Shown one piece after another: positions 48,717 through 56,997 of a stretch of 64,000 nucleotides of DNA. Made by a program: the position numbers and the translations under genes. The stretch's first letter is position 1; every line of letters starts with the position of its first letter. Under the pieces are notes generated by a model. That model was not told the DNA's origin. It saw only the letters and a program-made list of their open reading frames with translations, and did not search any database. This DNA comes from Mucilaginibacter psychrotolerans (GTDB lineage: Bacteria; Bacteroidota; Bacteroidia; Sphingobacteriales; Sphingobacteriaceae), in assembly GCF_004519315.1 (NCBI RefSeq), contig NZ_SOZE01000024.1, forward strand, positions 1-64,000, written 5' to 3'.

Positions 48717-50501
48717 GTGATAAAAAAACTACTATTACTCGCCCTGTACGTGGCCGCATTCTCGGCCTGTAAAAAAGACGGGCAATCTATGGAGCCATTA
48801 TCGGCTAAAGATGATGCCGCTTTCCAACAATATGAAGAGCGTTTCCTCGACGATTATTGGAAAGAGAACCCGCAGGCTGCTACCGCTGCGGGCTACCATA
48901 AATACGATAGCCTGCTAACGATACCGAGCGACGACAGCCGCAAAAAAGCCATCAAATTCTCTAAAGTGCAAATGGATTCGCTGAGCCGGTTTGAGGTTGG
49001 CACGCTGTCTGATGCCAACAAGATAGACCACCGCATGATGCAGAATGAAATGGAAGGCATGCAGTGGAAGCTGGAGCAATTGCGCGAGTACCAATGGAAC
49101 CCTGCATCTTACAACGTTATCAGCAGCTTTGCGGTTATGCTTACCGAAAATTACGCACCACTTGAAAAACGCCTGCGCAGCTTTTACCAGCGCATGAGTT
49201 TTGTGCCAGCCTATTATAAAGAAGCCCAAAAGCAGCTTAAGAATCCGGTACAGGAGCTTACCGACCTGGCCATTGACCAAAACCTGAACGGCCTTAGCGT
49301 GATAGATAAGGATTTTGCCGATTCGCTTAAAAAAACCAGGATACCTGATGCCGAACAGCGGCAGATGTTGGATAGGGCCCGTATTGCCACAGATGCTATT
49401 AAAGCCTACGCAACGTTTTTAAAGGCCATGAAGAACGACAAGCCACGCAGCTTCCGTTTGGGTAAAGAATATTACGAAAACAAATTTAAATACGATATAC
49501 AAGCCGAGGGTACCGCACAGCAAACCTACAACGCAGCCATGGAGCGCAAAAAGTCCTTGCACCGCGAAATGGCCAAAATAAGCAAAACGCTTTGGCCCAA
49601 ATACTTCGGTACCAAACCCATGCCCGCCGATTCGTTGGAGATGATAGGGCAGATGATAGATACCTTATCGGCCAAACATGTTGCGCCCGATGCTTTCCAA
49701 GCGGCTATAGAGCAGCAATTGCCTAAGCTAACCGCCTTCATCAAAACTAAGGATTTGCTTACGCTTGACCCAACCAAGCCTTTAGTGGTACGTAAAGAGC
49801 CTGGCTATATGGCTGGCGTGGCTGGTGCATCCATAACTGCGCCCGGGCCATATGATAAAACGGGTAATACCTATTATAACGTAGGCAGCCTTGCCGGATG
49901 GGCACCTGCCCGGGCAGAAAGCTACCTGCGCGAATACAACGACTATATTTTGCAGATACTGAATATACATGAAGCTATACCGGGGCATTATACGCAACTG
50001 GTTTATGCTAATAAATCACCGAGTATGGTCAAATCGGTATTTGGTAACGGTGCCATGATAGAAGGCTGGGCGGTTTATACCGAGCAGATGATGCTGGATG
50101 CCGGCTATGGCGATAACGCACCCGAAATGCGCCTGATGTGGTATAAATGGAACCTGCGTTCGGTTTGCAACGCTATATTAGATTACAGCGTCCATGCCAG
50201 TGGCATGACTAAAGAGCAAGCTATAAAAATGCTCACCCACGAAGCCTTTCAGCAGCAGGCCGAAGCTGACGGCAAATGGAAACGCGTTAGTGTGAGCAGT
50301 GTGCAGCTCACCAGTTATTACACCGGCTTTAAAGAAATCACCGAACTGCAGCAAGCCTGGAAAAAGAAGCAAGGCGATAAGTACCGCTTAAAAGAATTTA
50401 ACGAGAAATTCCTGGGCTATGGCAGCGCGCCAATCAAGTTGATAAAAGAAGCCATGTTTGCCGTACCAAAAATTGATACGCAGCCGGGGACGGGGGGATA
50501 G
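48717..50501 (+). CDS. DUF885-family lipoprotein (putative metallopeptidase)
   Basis: 594 residues from GTG 48717. The N-terminus is a lipoprotein signal with a Ser-Ala-Cys lipobox (Cys18). The DUF885 core contains H418-E-A-I-P-G-H424, the HExxxGH-type metal site, followed by 'GNGAMIEGWAVYTEQMM' with the expected downstream Glu. DUF885 proteins are thought to be zinc peptidases, often periplasmic. Probably anchored in a membrane facing the periplasm. No operon partners. Confidence 0.9.
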   Translation: MIKKLLLLALYVAAFSACKKDGQSMEPLSAKDDAAFQQYEERFLDDYWKENPQAATAAGYHKYDSLLTIPSDDSRKKAIKFSKVQMDSLSRFEVGTLSDANKIDHRMMQNEMEGMQWKLEQLREYQWNPASYNVISSFAVMLTENYAPLEKRLRSFYQRMSFVPAYYKEAQKQLKNPVQELTDLAIDQNLNGLSVIDKDFADSLKKTRIPDAEQRQMLDRARIATDAIKAYATFLKAMKNDKPRSFRLGKEYYENKFKYDIQAEGTAQQTYNAAMERKKSLHREMAKISKTLWPKYFGTKPMPADSLEMIGQMIDTLSAKHVAPDAFQAAIEQQLPKLTAFIKTKDLLTLDPTKPLVVRKEPGYMAGVAGASITAPGPYDKTGNTYYNVGSLAGWAPARAESYLREYNDYILQILNIHEAIPGHYTQLVYANKSPSMVKSVFGNGAMIEGWAVYTEQMMLDAGYGDNAPEMRLMWYKWNLRSVCNAILDYSVHASGMTKEQAIKMLTHEAFQQQAEADGKWKRVSVSSVQLTSYYTGFKEITELQQAWKKKQGDKYRLKEFNEKFLGYGSAPIKLIKEAMFAVPKIDTQPGTGG

Positions 50502-50565
50502 GTTGGATGTGCAGATTTCAGATGTGCAGATGATGGGAAATGTGCAGATTTCAGATGTGCAGATA

Positions 50566-50760
50566 AATGTCGTTTACTTAAGCGATTTCGAAGTGCGCCA
50601 TAGGTGCAAACGGTCGGTAGCTAATCGATAATCAGCTACTCGCATGCCATAGGTATGCTACATCGCCAGTGTTGTACCTACGGCATATAGGTGGTTTTTG
50701 CTTGTTTGCTACCGACATTTGGCCCCGATGGGGCCGGGGCTTCCTTAAGTAAACGACATT
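50566..50760. mobile_element. MITE-like element, 195 bp, 17-bp terminal inverted repeats
   Basis: AATGTCGTTTACTTAAG at the left end (50566-50582) is exactly complementary to CTTAAGTAAACGACATT at the right (50744-50760). The element is too short to encode a transposase. GATGTGCAGAT lies on both outer flanks and may be a target duplication, though the same word is repeated nearby. The interior has further palindromic pieces (GGCCCCGATGGGGCC). Confidence 0.7.
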
Positions 50761-50824
50761 GATGTGCAGATGTGCAGATGGAGTTCGGAACTTCGGATGA
50801 GGACACTATGCTGATGCTTAGCGT

Positions 50825-50893
50825 AGCCCCATGGCGGCCAAATGTCGGTAGCAAGGTAAGTAGAATGATAATTTGTGCCGTAGGTACAAAACC
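50825..50893. repeat. Inverted, diverged copy of the MITE interior
   Basis: GGCCAAATGTCGGTAGCAA (about 50836-50854) and TGCCGTAGGTACAA (about 50877-50890) occur in the same order and spacing as on the reverse strand of 50673-50725, where TTGTACCTACGGCA and GCTACCGACATTTGGCC lie. The two copies face each other. Confidence 0.65.
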
Positions 50894-50934
50894 TCTCTGT
50901 GTTTTATGTCTGCGAATAAAAAAATTTCTCAACT

Positions 50935-51144
50935 ATGAGCGATATGGATAAGAGCGAAGCTGCCCATTGGATATGGGGCATCATCTACTACAACCCCGAT
51001 GACCCCAAATTTTTTGTGCCCAAGCGTTTTGGCTTGGGCTATACTTTCAATTTTGCCGATAGGCGCACCTGGATACTTTTCGCGGCGATAGCAGCCATCG
51101 CAATCGTCATCAAAGTGATGAAACATAAGGCAGTGAAAGGGTAA
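50935..51144 (+). CDS. DUF5808-family small membrane protein
   Basis: 69 residues. 'WGIIYYNPDDPKFFVPKRFG' followed by 'GYTFNFADRRTW' is the DUF5808 signature. One membrane helix near 47-62 ('ILFAAIAAIAIVIKVM') and a basic tail. Function unknown; often fused to or adjacent to small membrane proteins. Monocistronic here. Confidence 0.82.
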   Translation: MSDMDKSEAAHWIWGIIYYNPDDPKFFVPKRFGLGYTFNFADRRTWILFAAIAAIAIVIKVMKHKAVKG

Positions 51145-51189
51145 GTATTACCAGTTTTCAACTGACGATGCTATTCAAAAGCTCCCCCT

Positions 51190-52374
51190 TCAGGGGGCTT
51201 GGGGGGCTTGGGCTTTCGCCGTCAACCTCGCTACAAACATCGTATCGGCTTTGCGTTCGTAACCTTTCAATACCTGCATCTCTTCCAGCTTTAGGCCAAG
51301 TTGTTTTACCATAAAATCCACGGCATCTTCGTTCTCCGCTTTAAATGCCGAGCAGGTGATGTAGATAATGGGTTTGCCCGGTTTTAAATGCTTTGTTACG
51401 TTGGGGATGATGCTTTGCTGCAGGCGTTTAAAAAAGTCGGCTTTGTGTAGCTCAAACTGGCTGATCATCTCGGGTGTGCGGCCCCAGGTACCGCTGCCAC
51501 TGCAGGGCGCATCTAAAATAATCCCGTCGAATTCGTATTGGTATAAAAGCTGCTCGTTGTTCTCGGTAAGGTCCAGCAGTTTTTTTTGGTATTTGCGCAG
51601 GCCCGCCAGTTGGAACCGCTCGTCCAGGTTGGCCAGGATAGATTCGCGGATGTCTGATACCACCAGTTTGATATCGGGCTGCATGCTGTGCAGCAATAAG
51701 GATTTACCGCCAGATGCGGCGCAGGCATCCCACCAGCTATCCCATTTGTTTGGCCTGAAGTAATTGGCGGTTTGTTGCGACGAATAATCCTGCACCTCGT
51801 ACCAATGCTGTTTCTGGAAGATGGTTTCCAGCCTGGTGCCGTTGGGCAGGCTCAGGCAGTTATTGCCCTCATCCTTGAAAATAACTCCTGCCTTGTTTAG
51901 TTCAGCTTTAACAGCTGCCTCCATGCCCTTGGCCATCCGGATATACAGATCCGGCTGCACGAAAAATGATTTGAGGAAAGCCTCTTTGTCGATGCCCGCC
52001 GATAGCTGCGCGCTCCAGGGGAAAACATCCTCCAGCTTAAAATCGGGGTGGGAAGTTTTTACGATGTTGATTTTCTCATCGATGCCGAAACTTATGCAGG
52101 CCGCCCATTCGGGCTTAAAGTGCTGTAAAAAAGAATTAGTTTGCGTATTGCAAAGGAACTCGGCTACCATTAGCCTATCCTCGGTAGGGGCATTATATAG
52201 TGCTTTGCCCAGCCGGAAGTAATTGTATATCAGTCGGCCTGCAACCTTGCGGTCGGTGCTGCCCATTTGTTTGTTTTGCCGGTAAAAGCCGGGGAGGAAC
52301 TTACCTAAGGGCGTATCTGCCGGATAATCGCCCAGGATGCGTTGAAAGGTTTTTAGCTGGTTTATAGCTTTCAT
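51190..52374 (-). CDS. RsmB/NOP-family 16S rRNA (cytosine-5) methyltransferase
   Basis: 394 residues. The C-terminal methyltransferase domain has the SAM loop 'DACAASGGKSLLLHS', 'LDAPCSGSGTWGRTPE' with the release cysteine, and 'IIYITCSAFKAENEDAV' with the catalytic cysteine of m5C methyltransferases. The N-terminal part is helical, as in RsmB. The classic 'DxCAAPGGKT' reads D-A-C-A-A-S-G-G-K-S here, a mild change seen in Bacteroidota members. Last gene of the guaA / lipoprotein / methyltransferase operon, overlapping the lipoprotein stop by four bases. Confidence 0.9.
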   Translation of the reverse strand: MKAINQLKTFQRILGDYPADTPLGKFLPGFYRQNKQMGSTDRKVAGRLIYNYFRLGKALYNAPTEDRLMVAEFLCNTQTNSFLQHFKPEWAACISFGIDEKINIVKTSHPDFKLEDVFPWSAQLSAGIDKEAFLKSFFVQPDLYIRMAKGMEAAVKAELNKAGVIFKDEGNNCLSLPNGTRLETIFQKQHWYEVQDYSSQQTANYFRPNKWDSWWDACAASGGKSLLLHSMQPDIKLVVSDIRESILANLDERFQLAGLRKYQKKLLDLTENNEQLLYQYEFDGIILDAPCSGSGTWGRTPEMISQFELHKADFFKRLQQSIIPNVTKHLKPGKPIIYITCSAFKAENEDAVDFMVKQLGLKLEEMQVLKGYERKADTMFVARLTAKAQAPQAP

Positions 52375-53624
52375 TGCACGGGTTTAAGTTCAAAGTCCTG
52401 GTAGCGCAGGATATCTACATGCGTGTTTACCCAACCCAGCCCGGGTTTCTTCTCAAAATGGAAGCTGTTGTGCAGCCCGATGAAATCATTTTGCTCTACG
52501 CGGCGGTAGCTGTCATCCTCGCGGGCCATCAGCTGCGCAAAGTAAAGCCCCTCGTCGAAGCCTTTAATGGCAAAATCGGTTGGGTCGGTATGGTAGGCCC
52601 TGCGGTAGATGCGTATAAAGGTATTCACCTCCGGCGATTTGTAATCTATGTTATCCGTACTGGTGATATGCGTCTTCAGGCGTTGCAGCAGGTTAGCCTT
52701 CAAAAAGGCGAATTTCTCCCAGTTGGGGTGACCAAAAAGCGTAACCGGGAATTTCCTGGATAGAGTATCTAAGGATTTTAATGTCACCATTAGAAAAGCT
52801 TGCTTTGTTGAGGGCACCAGGAAAACATTCTCCACCTTATTGTTCAATTGAGCCACCAGCGGCGTTAGGTTGCCACGCACTACAGTGAATGGTACAACTT
52901 GTATCTTACGCTTGCTTAAACTATCAATGGTGCGTTTAAAGGGGGCTGTATATAGCTTTTCATCGCTGAAACCCGAGTTGAGAATGAACACCTTCTTAGG
53001 CCTAAGCTTGTTGACGGTGTAAGTAGCTGCGCCTTTGGCATGATACTCCAGCGGCGGGGTCATGGTAACGATGTTCTGGTTATTGAACAGCGTAGGCGAA
53101 GCCGGCGACAGCGGTGACACAATTGGCTTGCGCGAATAGTTGAACATCGATGCAAAAATCCTGATATCCTCGGGGAAGATAGGGCCCACAATAAGGTCGC
53201 CGTTTTTTACCTGCGGATTCTGTGCCAGGCTGTGTATGGCGGCATCGTCTTTACTATCAAAAACTTGTAGTTTAAAGTTGGCGCCCTGCCCTGCAACAGA
53301 ATCCAGGGCCAGTTTAAAGCCCTGGTAATACTCTGCCGACATGTTGGCCTTGCTTAATGCTGCCGCGCTGTAGCTTTGGCCAGGCACAAGCTTATCAAGC
53401 CCCAAAGGCAAAATAAGCGATACCACCGAGAATTTAGGCTCGGGCGGCTTAACAGGCGGTGGTATCGGCTTTTCGGGCTTTGCTACGGGTGCTGTTGGTA
53501 CAGGTTTGGCAGCAACGGGTACAGTACGCACTTTAGGCGAGCATGCGCCCACCACCAATGCTAATACAAGTATGAACCACTTATTCCCACTCAATAGTGG
53601 CCGGTGGTTTCGAACTGATGTCAT
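52371..53624 (-). CDS. Lipoprotein with type 1 periplasmic-binding-protein fold
   Basis: 417 residues if started at the ATG ending at 53624, which lies inside guaA. The alternative TTG at 53594 leaves a tighter signal sequence. The lipobox is Val-Gly-Ala-Cys after '[13 protein letters not shown]'. A Pro/Val/Ala/Lys linker (about 33-65) precedes a ligand-binding domain of the branched-chain amino acid ABC receptor type (Peripla_BP_6-like): '[20 protein letters not shown]', '[20 protein letters not shown]'. No ABC transporter genes are near, so it may be a sensor or an LpoA-like cell-wall factor rather than a transport component. That is an inference from the missing partners. Confidence 0.82.
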   Translation of the reverse strand: MTSVRNHRPLLSGNKWFILVLALVVGACSPKVRTVPVAAKPVPTAPVAKPEKPIPPPVKPPEPKFSVVSLILPLGLDKLVPGQSYSAAALSKANMSAEYYQGFKLALDSVAGQGANFKLQVFDSKDDAAIHSLAQNPQVKNGDLIVGPIFPEDIRIFASMFNYSRKPIVSPLSPASPTLFNNQNIVTMTPPLEYHAKGAATYTVNKLRPKKVFILNSGFSDEKLYTAPFKRTIDSLSKRKIQVVPFTVVRGNLTPLVAQLNNKVENVFLVPSTKQAFLMVTLKSLDTLSRKFPVTLFGHPNWEKFAFLKANLLQRLKTHITSTDNIDYKSPEVNTFIRIYRRAYHTDPTDFAIKGFDEGLYFAQLMAREDDSYRRVEQNDFIGLHNSFHFEKKPGLGWVNTHVDILRYQDFELKPVQ

Positions 53625-55116
53625 ATACTACCCGGTTAATTCCTTTTACGTTGTTGATGATCTCGTTAGAGATTTTGGCCAGCAGGCTATACGGCAAGTG
53701 GCACCAATCGGCCGTCATCCCGTCTAACGATTCTACCGCGCGGAGGCAAATTACGTTCTCGTAAGTGCGCTCATCGCCCATAACACCTACCGATTGTACC
53801 GGTAAGTAAATAGCGCCTGCCTGCCAAACCTTATCGTAAACACCTGCACTGCGCAAATTGTTGATATAAATCGCATCGGCCTGTTGTAAAATATCAACTT
53901 TCTCGGGTGTAATGTCGCCTAATATCCTGATAGCCAGGCCGGGACCCGGGAAAGGGTGGCGGCCAAGAATATTCGGGTCGATGCCTAAAGCGGCACCTAC
54001 GCGGCGCACTTCGTCTTTAAACAAAGTGTTCAAAGGCTCAACTACCTTCAGTTTCATAAAATCGGGCAAGCCGCCAACGTTATGGTGCGATTTGATGGTG
54101 GCCGATGGCCCCTTCACCGAAACCGATTCGATAACATCCGGGTAAATGGTACCCTGGCCTAGCCAGCTTACGCCTTGTACTTCGTGCGCGGCATCATCAA
54201 ATACTTCAATGAACACGCGGCCGATGGCTTTACGTTTCTTTTCCGGGTCGGTAAGGCCGGCCAGCGCATCGTAAAAACGCTGCTTGGCATCTATGCCTTT
54301 TATGTTGAGGCCCATGTGCTGGTACGAATCCAATACAGATTGGTATTCGTCTTTACGCAGCAGGCCGTTATCTACAAATATACAATGCAGGTTAGCGCCA
54401 ATGGCCTGGTGCAGCAATACCGCCGCAACCGACGAATCTACACCGCCTGATAAGCCTAGTACAACTTTATCATCACCCAGCTTAGCTTTCAGTTCGGCAA
54501 TAGTGGTTTCTATGAACGAATCGGGCGTCCAGTCCTGGCTGCATCCGCAAATGTCAACCAAAAAGTTCTGCAGCAATTGCTTGCCGTCTGTACTATGCGT
54601 AACCTCCGGGTGAAACTGGATAGCATAGGTTTGCGTTCCGGTGATCTGATAAGCCGCAACCTCAACACTATCGGTACTGGCAATAATCTCAAAATTATCT
54701 GCTATGCGGGCAATCGTGTCCCCGTGCGACATCCACACCTGTGAACCTTTAAGCACATCTTTAAAAAGCGGGTTGCCTTCTTTAATGTAATCCAAATTGG
54801 CACGGCCATATTCGCGCGTGCTGGAGGCCAAAACCTCGCCGCCATGGAAATGGGCAATGTATTGTGCACCGTAGCAAACGCCCAAAATAGGCAGGGTGGT
54901 ATGGTGTTTTACGAAATCGAAATGAGGCGCATCTTCCTGGCGTACAGAGTACGGACTGCCCGAAAGGATGATGCCTTGTACACTTTCGTCTATTACAGGA
55001 ACTTTATTGAATGGGTGAATCTCGCAGTAGATGTTGAGTTCCCTGACACGGCGCGCGATAAGCTGGGTAAACTGCGAACCGAAGTCAAGAATGAGGATTT
55101 TTTCTTGCATGGGCAA
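53581..55116 (-). CDS. guaA: GMP synthase (glutamine-hydrolysing)
   Basis: 511 residues, normal length. It converts XMP to GMP with glutamine and ATP. The N-terminal class I amidotransferase has C81 ('GVCYGAQ'), H169 and E171 ('FHPEVTHS'). The ATP pyrophosphatase domain has the PP-loop 'GLSGGVDSS' (221-229). The C-terminal dimerisation domain ends '[15 protein letters not shown]', conserved to the last residue. First gene of a minus-strand operon; the following lipoprotein frame overlaps its end by 44 bases if its ATG is used. Confidence 0.97.
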   Translation of the reverse strand: MPMQEKILILDFGSQFTQLIARRVRELNIYCEIHPFNKVPVIDESVQGIILSGSPYSVRQEDAPHFDFVKHHTTLPILGVCYGAQYIAHFHGGEVLASSTREYGRANLDYIKEGNPLFKDVLKGSQVWMSHGDTIARIADNFEIIASTDSVEVAAYQITGTQTYAIQFHPEVTHSTDGKQLLQNFLVDICGCSQDWTPDSFIETTIAELKAKLGDDKVVLGLSGGVDSSVAAVLLHQAIGANLHCIFVDNGLLRKDEYQSVLDSYQHMGLNIKGIDAKQRFYDALAGLTDPEKKRKAIGRVFIEVFDDAAHEVQGVSWLGQGTIYPDVIESVSVKGPSATIKSHHNVGGLPDFMKLKVVEPLNTLFKDEVRRVGAALGIDPNILGRHPFPGPGLAIRILGDITPEKVDILQQADAIYINNLRSAGVYDKVWQAGAIYLPVQSVGVMGDERTYENVICLRAVESLDGMTADWCHLPYSLLAKISNEIINNVKGINRVVYDISSKPPATIEWE

Positions 55117-55503
55117 AGATAGGTTTTTACGGGGAATTTCGGAATTCGGATGTTCGATTTCGGATTTTTTAGGATGGATGGTTACCAGGCTTATTTTTCG
55201 AATATTGATTACTTAATACTTATTTGGATTTTTGCGTCTTTTACCACAATGAGCAGTCGGTAATTTAGTCAAGATGTAGTGAATCAACAGATAAATAATT
55301 TGGGCGATGCCTGCGGCCCGGGCTTTCCGTTTCAACTCCTCATTCCGCGTCGCTGATAGAAGCGACGCTGCATTCCGGGGTTTCCACTGCAATCCCTATC
55401 GCTTGCCATGTGGTGGGTTGGTTGCCGTGTTACATAGCAACCAGGGTATGGGTTTAATTACGAAATCGGCACTAATTATTCTAGCGGTGAAAGATTTCCT
55501 GCA
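55117..55503. other. Intergenic region upstream of guaA with a GC-rich conserved-looking segment
   Basis: 387 bases with no supported gene. About 55305-55420 is GC-rich against an AT-rich background. It contains the hairpin GCGTCGCT-GATAGA-AGCGACGC, the arms at 55347-55354 and 55361-55368, within a CGGCCCGGGCTTTCCG... context. Looks like a repeat or structured element rather than a gene. Confidence 0.5.
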
Positions 55504-55695
55504 TTAAAATTCAGCAATGTTCCGTTCCCACTCATCTCTCATCTTCTTTTGAATAACTAAAGCGTCTTCCAGGAAAGGCATAATCCCATTATATTTTTTT
55601 GCATCAAAGCCGCCCTTAGATTTTTTTTGAAAGAATTTTTTCTCTATTTTAGAGATATCTTCTTTGGTGGCACCTTCTTTCAATACTAATACCAT
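55504..55695 (-). CDS. Small basic/acidic protein, possible orphan antitoxin
   Basis: 63 residues, highly charged and helical ('MVLVLKEGATKEDISKIEKK', 'GFDAKKYNGIMPFLEDALVI'), ending in a long charged helix (Met-Arg-Asp-Glu-Trp-Glu-Arg-Asn). Size, charge and lack of signals fit an antitoxin-like or small regulatory protein. No toxin gene is adjacent. The A/T-rich start region contains a plausible promoter. Family not firmly recognised. Confidence 0.5.
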   Translation of the reverse strand: MVLVLKEGATKEDISKIEKKFFQKKSKGGFDAKKYNGIMPFLEDALVIQKKMRDEWERNIAEF

Positions 55696-55788
55696 AACAG
55701 CTTTATTGATAAATAAATTTAACTAAAATTTTGCTTTAAATCATGTCCTTGTATCTTGATGTAAATTCTCTTATATAATTTGCGGGGC

Positions 55789-56331
55789 ATGAGATTAGCA
55801 AATTCAAACGACATTCCTACTTTACAGCGGCTGATTGCTCTCTCGGTACGTGGGTTAAGCAAAGGCTACTATACCGATGCGCAGATAGAAAGCGCCATCA
55901 AATACATTTTTGGGGTGGATAGCCAATTGCTGGTAGATGGCACCTATTATCTTACTGAAAAGGACGGGGTAATCACCGGTTGTGGCGGCTGGAGCAAACG
56001 TAACACCCTCTACGGCGGCGACCAACACAAAGCCATAGAAGACCCCTTGCTCGACCCACTGAAGGATGCCGCCCGCATCCGCGCATTCTTTGTTCACCCC
56101 GATTATGCCCGGCAGGGGATAGGCCGCCAATTAATCAATACCTGCGAAGCCGCTGCGCAAGCCAACGGATTTAATACCATGGAACTTGGCGCAACCTTGC
56201 CCGGCGTGCCGCTGTATGAGGCCCTGGGCTATACTGCTGTTGAGCGCATTGTTGCACCCTTGCCCGATGGCGAGGTGCTGGGGATTGTACGGATGAGGAA
56301 GGTTACATTAAAGTTGGGGATAACGAGATAA
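55789..56331 (+). CDS. GNAT-family N-acetyltransferase
   Basis: 180 residues from ATG 55789 (TTG 55780 also in frame). The acetyl-CoA-binding motif A is 'FVHPDYARQGIGRQLINTCE' (Q/R-x-x-G-x-G/A), preceded by 'ITGCGGWSKRNTLYGG' strands. It transfers acetyl from CoA to an amine; substrate unknown. A perfect 32-base palindrome lies 31 bases past the stop, between it and the convergent VOC gene. Confidence 0.9.
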   Translation: MRLANSNDIPTLQRLIALSVRGLSKGYYTDAQIESAIKYIFGVDSQLLVDGTYYLTEKDGVITGCGGWSKRNTLYGGDQHKAIEDPLLDPLKDAARIRAFFVHPDYARQGIGRQLINTCEAAAQANGFNTMELGATLPGVPLYEALGYTAVERIVAPLPDGEVLGIVRMRKVTLKLGITR

Positions 56332-56362
56332 GATGAAACCAAAATAGTAAGCAATCCCACTC

Positions 56363-56394
56363 TCATTGCCGTTGACTTAAGTCAACGGCAATGA
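56363..56394. repeat. Perfect 32-bp palindrome
   Basis: TCATTGCCGTTGACTT immediately followed by its exact complement, no loop. It sits between two convergent genes. Could be a REP-like element, a binding site for a dimeric protein, or a terminator. Confidence 0.85.
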
Positions 56395-56441
56395 AGGTGG
56401 CGTAGCCATATAATAGCATCGAAATTATAATTGCAAAACGC

Positions 56442-56846
56442 TTACTCCTCACCCATCCCCACCGGCACCGAATGCAGGGCCACCCTGTTCCCTTCGCTAT
56501 CGATGAATACGGCCATAAAACCGTACTCGGGCGATATTTCTGTTTTGGGTACGATGATTTTGCCGCCTGCAGCTTCAATTTTATCCAGGGTTATCTGCAC
56601 ATCGGGGTTGGCGTTGAGGTAAACTACCGGGCCGCTTTCAGTTGATGGTTTATAGAAATCGCCACTTTTGCAAATGGCACCGCCTACATGCTCCATCGGG
56701 TTTTCTATTGGGAACATCCGCATCTCGAAGCCAGGCATCTCCATCGGTATCATCTCAATATCGAAGATGGTTTCGTAAAACTTTTGGGCGCGGCTGATAT
56801 CCTCTGCGGGGATTTCGAACCAGCTGATTGCATTTTTGAATATCAT
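56442..56846 (-). CDS. VOC-family protein (glyoxalase/bleomycin resistance-like)
   Basis: 134 residues. It opens 'AISWFEIPAEDISRAQKFYE' and has the second half 'VYLNANPDVQITLDKIEAAG' followed by 'YGFMAVFIDSEGNRVALHS', the two-module VOC layout of small Bacteroidota proteins. The usual metal ligands are mostly absent, as in many members of this subgroup, so an enzymatic role is uncertain. Monocistronic. Confidence 0.88.
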   Translation of the reverse strand: MIFKNAISWFEIPAEDISRAQKFYETIFDIEMIPMEMPGFEMRMFPIENPMEHVGGAICKSGDFYKPSTESGPVVYLNANPDVQITLDKIEAAGGKIIVPKTEISPEYGFMAVFIDSEGNRVALHSVPVGMGEE

Positions 56847-56908
56847 GATTTGTTTAGTTTTGGTACTATAAATTTAGCGGATAATTCCGGGATAATCCAA
56901 ATGCTTTT

Positions 56909-56987
56909 CAGTTTGCGGTGTGCAGTAGGCAGCTTACTAGTGTATGCAGTTTTAAATTTTTAACTGTGAACTGCCTACCGCAAACTG
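56909..56987. repeat. Inverted repeat of CAGTTTGCGGT words
   Basis: CAGTTTGCGGTGTGCAGTAG... (left arm, 56909-56932) pairs with CTGCCTACCGCAAACTG (56971-56987) around a short bulge. Same words as 9918-10080, 47 kb away. Confidence 0.7.
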
Positions 56988-56997
56988 CCAACTGGTT

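Larger units (their letters stand above)
50502..50934. other. Gene-free region holding a MITE-like element and related inverted copies
   Basis: 433 bases. It contains GATGTGCAGAT word repeats on both sides of a 195-bp element with terminal inverted repeats (50566-50760), then a diverged copy of the element interior in opposite orientation (about 50825-50893). No convincing coding frame. Confidence 0.7.

Noticed and set aside
55307-55507. 66-codon plus-strand frame in the GC-rich block upstream of guaA
   Set aside because: Composition follows the repeat-like block, there is no plausible domain, and the block contains a strong hairpin.
56363-56578. 71-codon minus-strand frame spanning the perfect palindrome
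   Set aside because: It is the shadow of the VOC gene extended into a palindrome.
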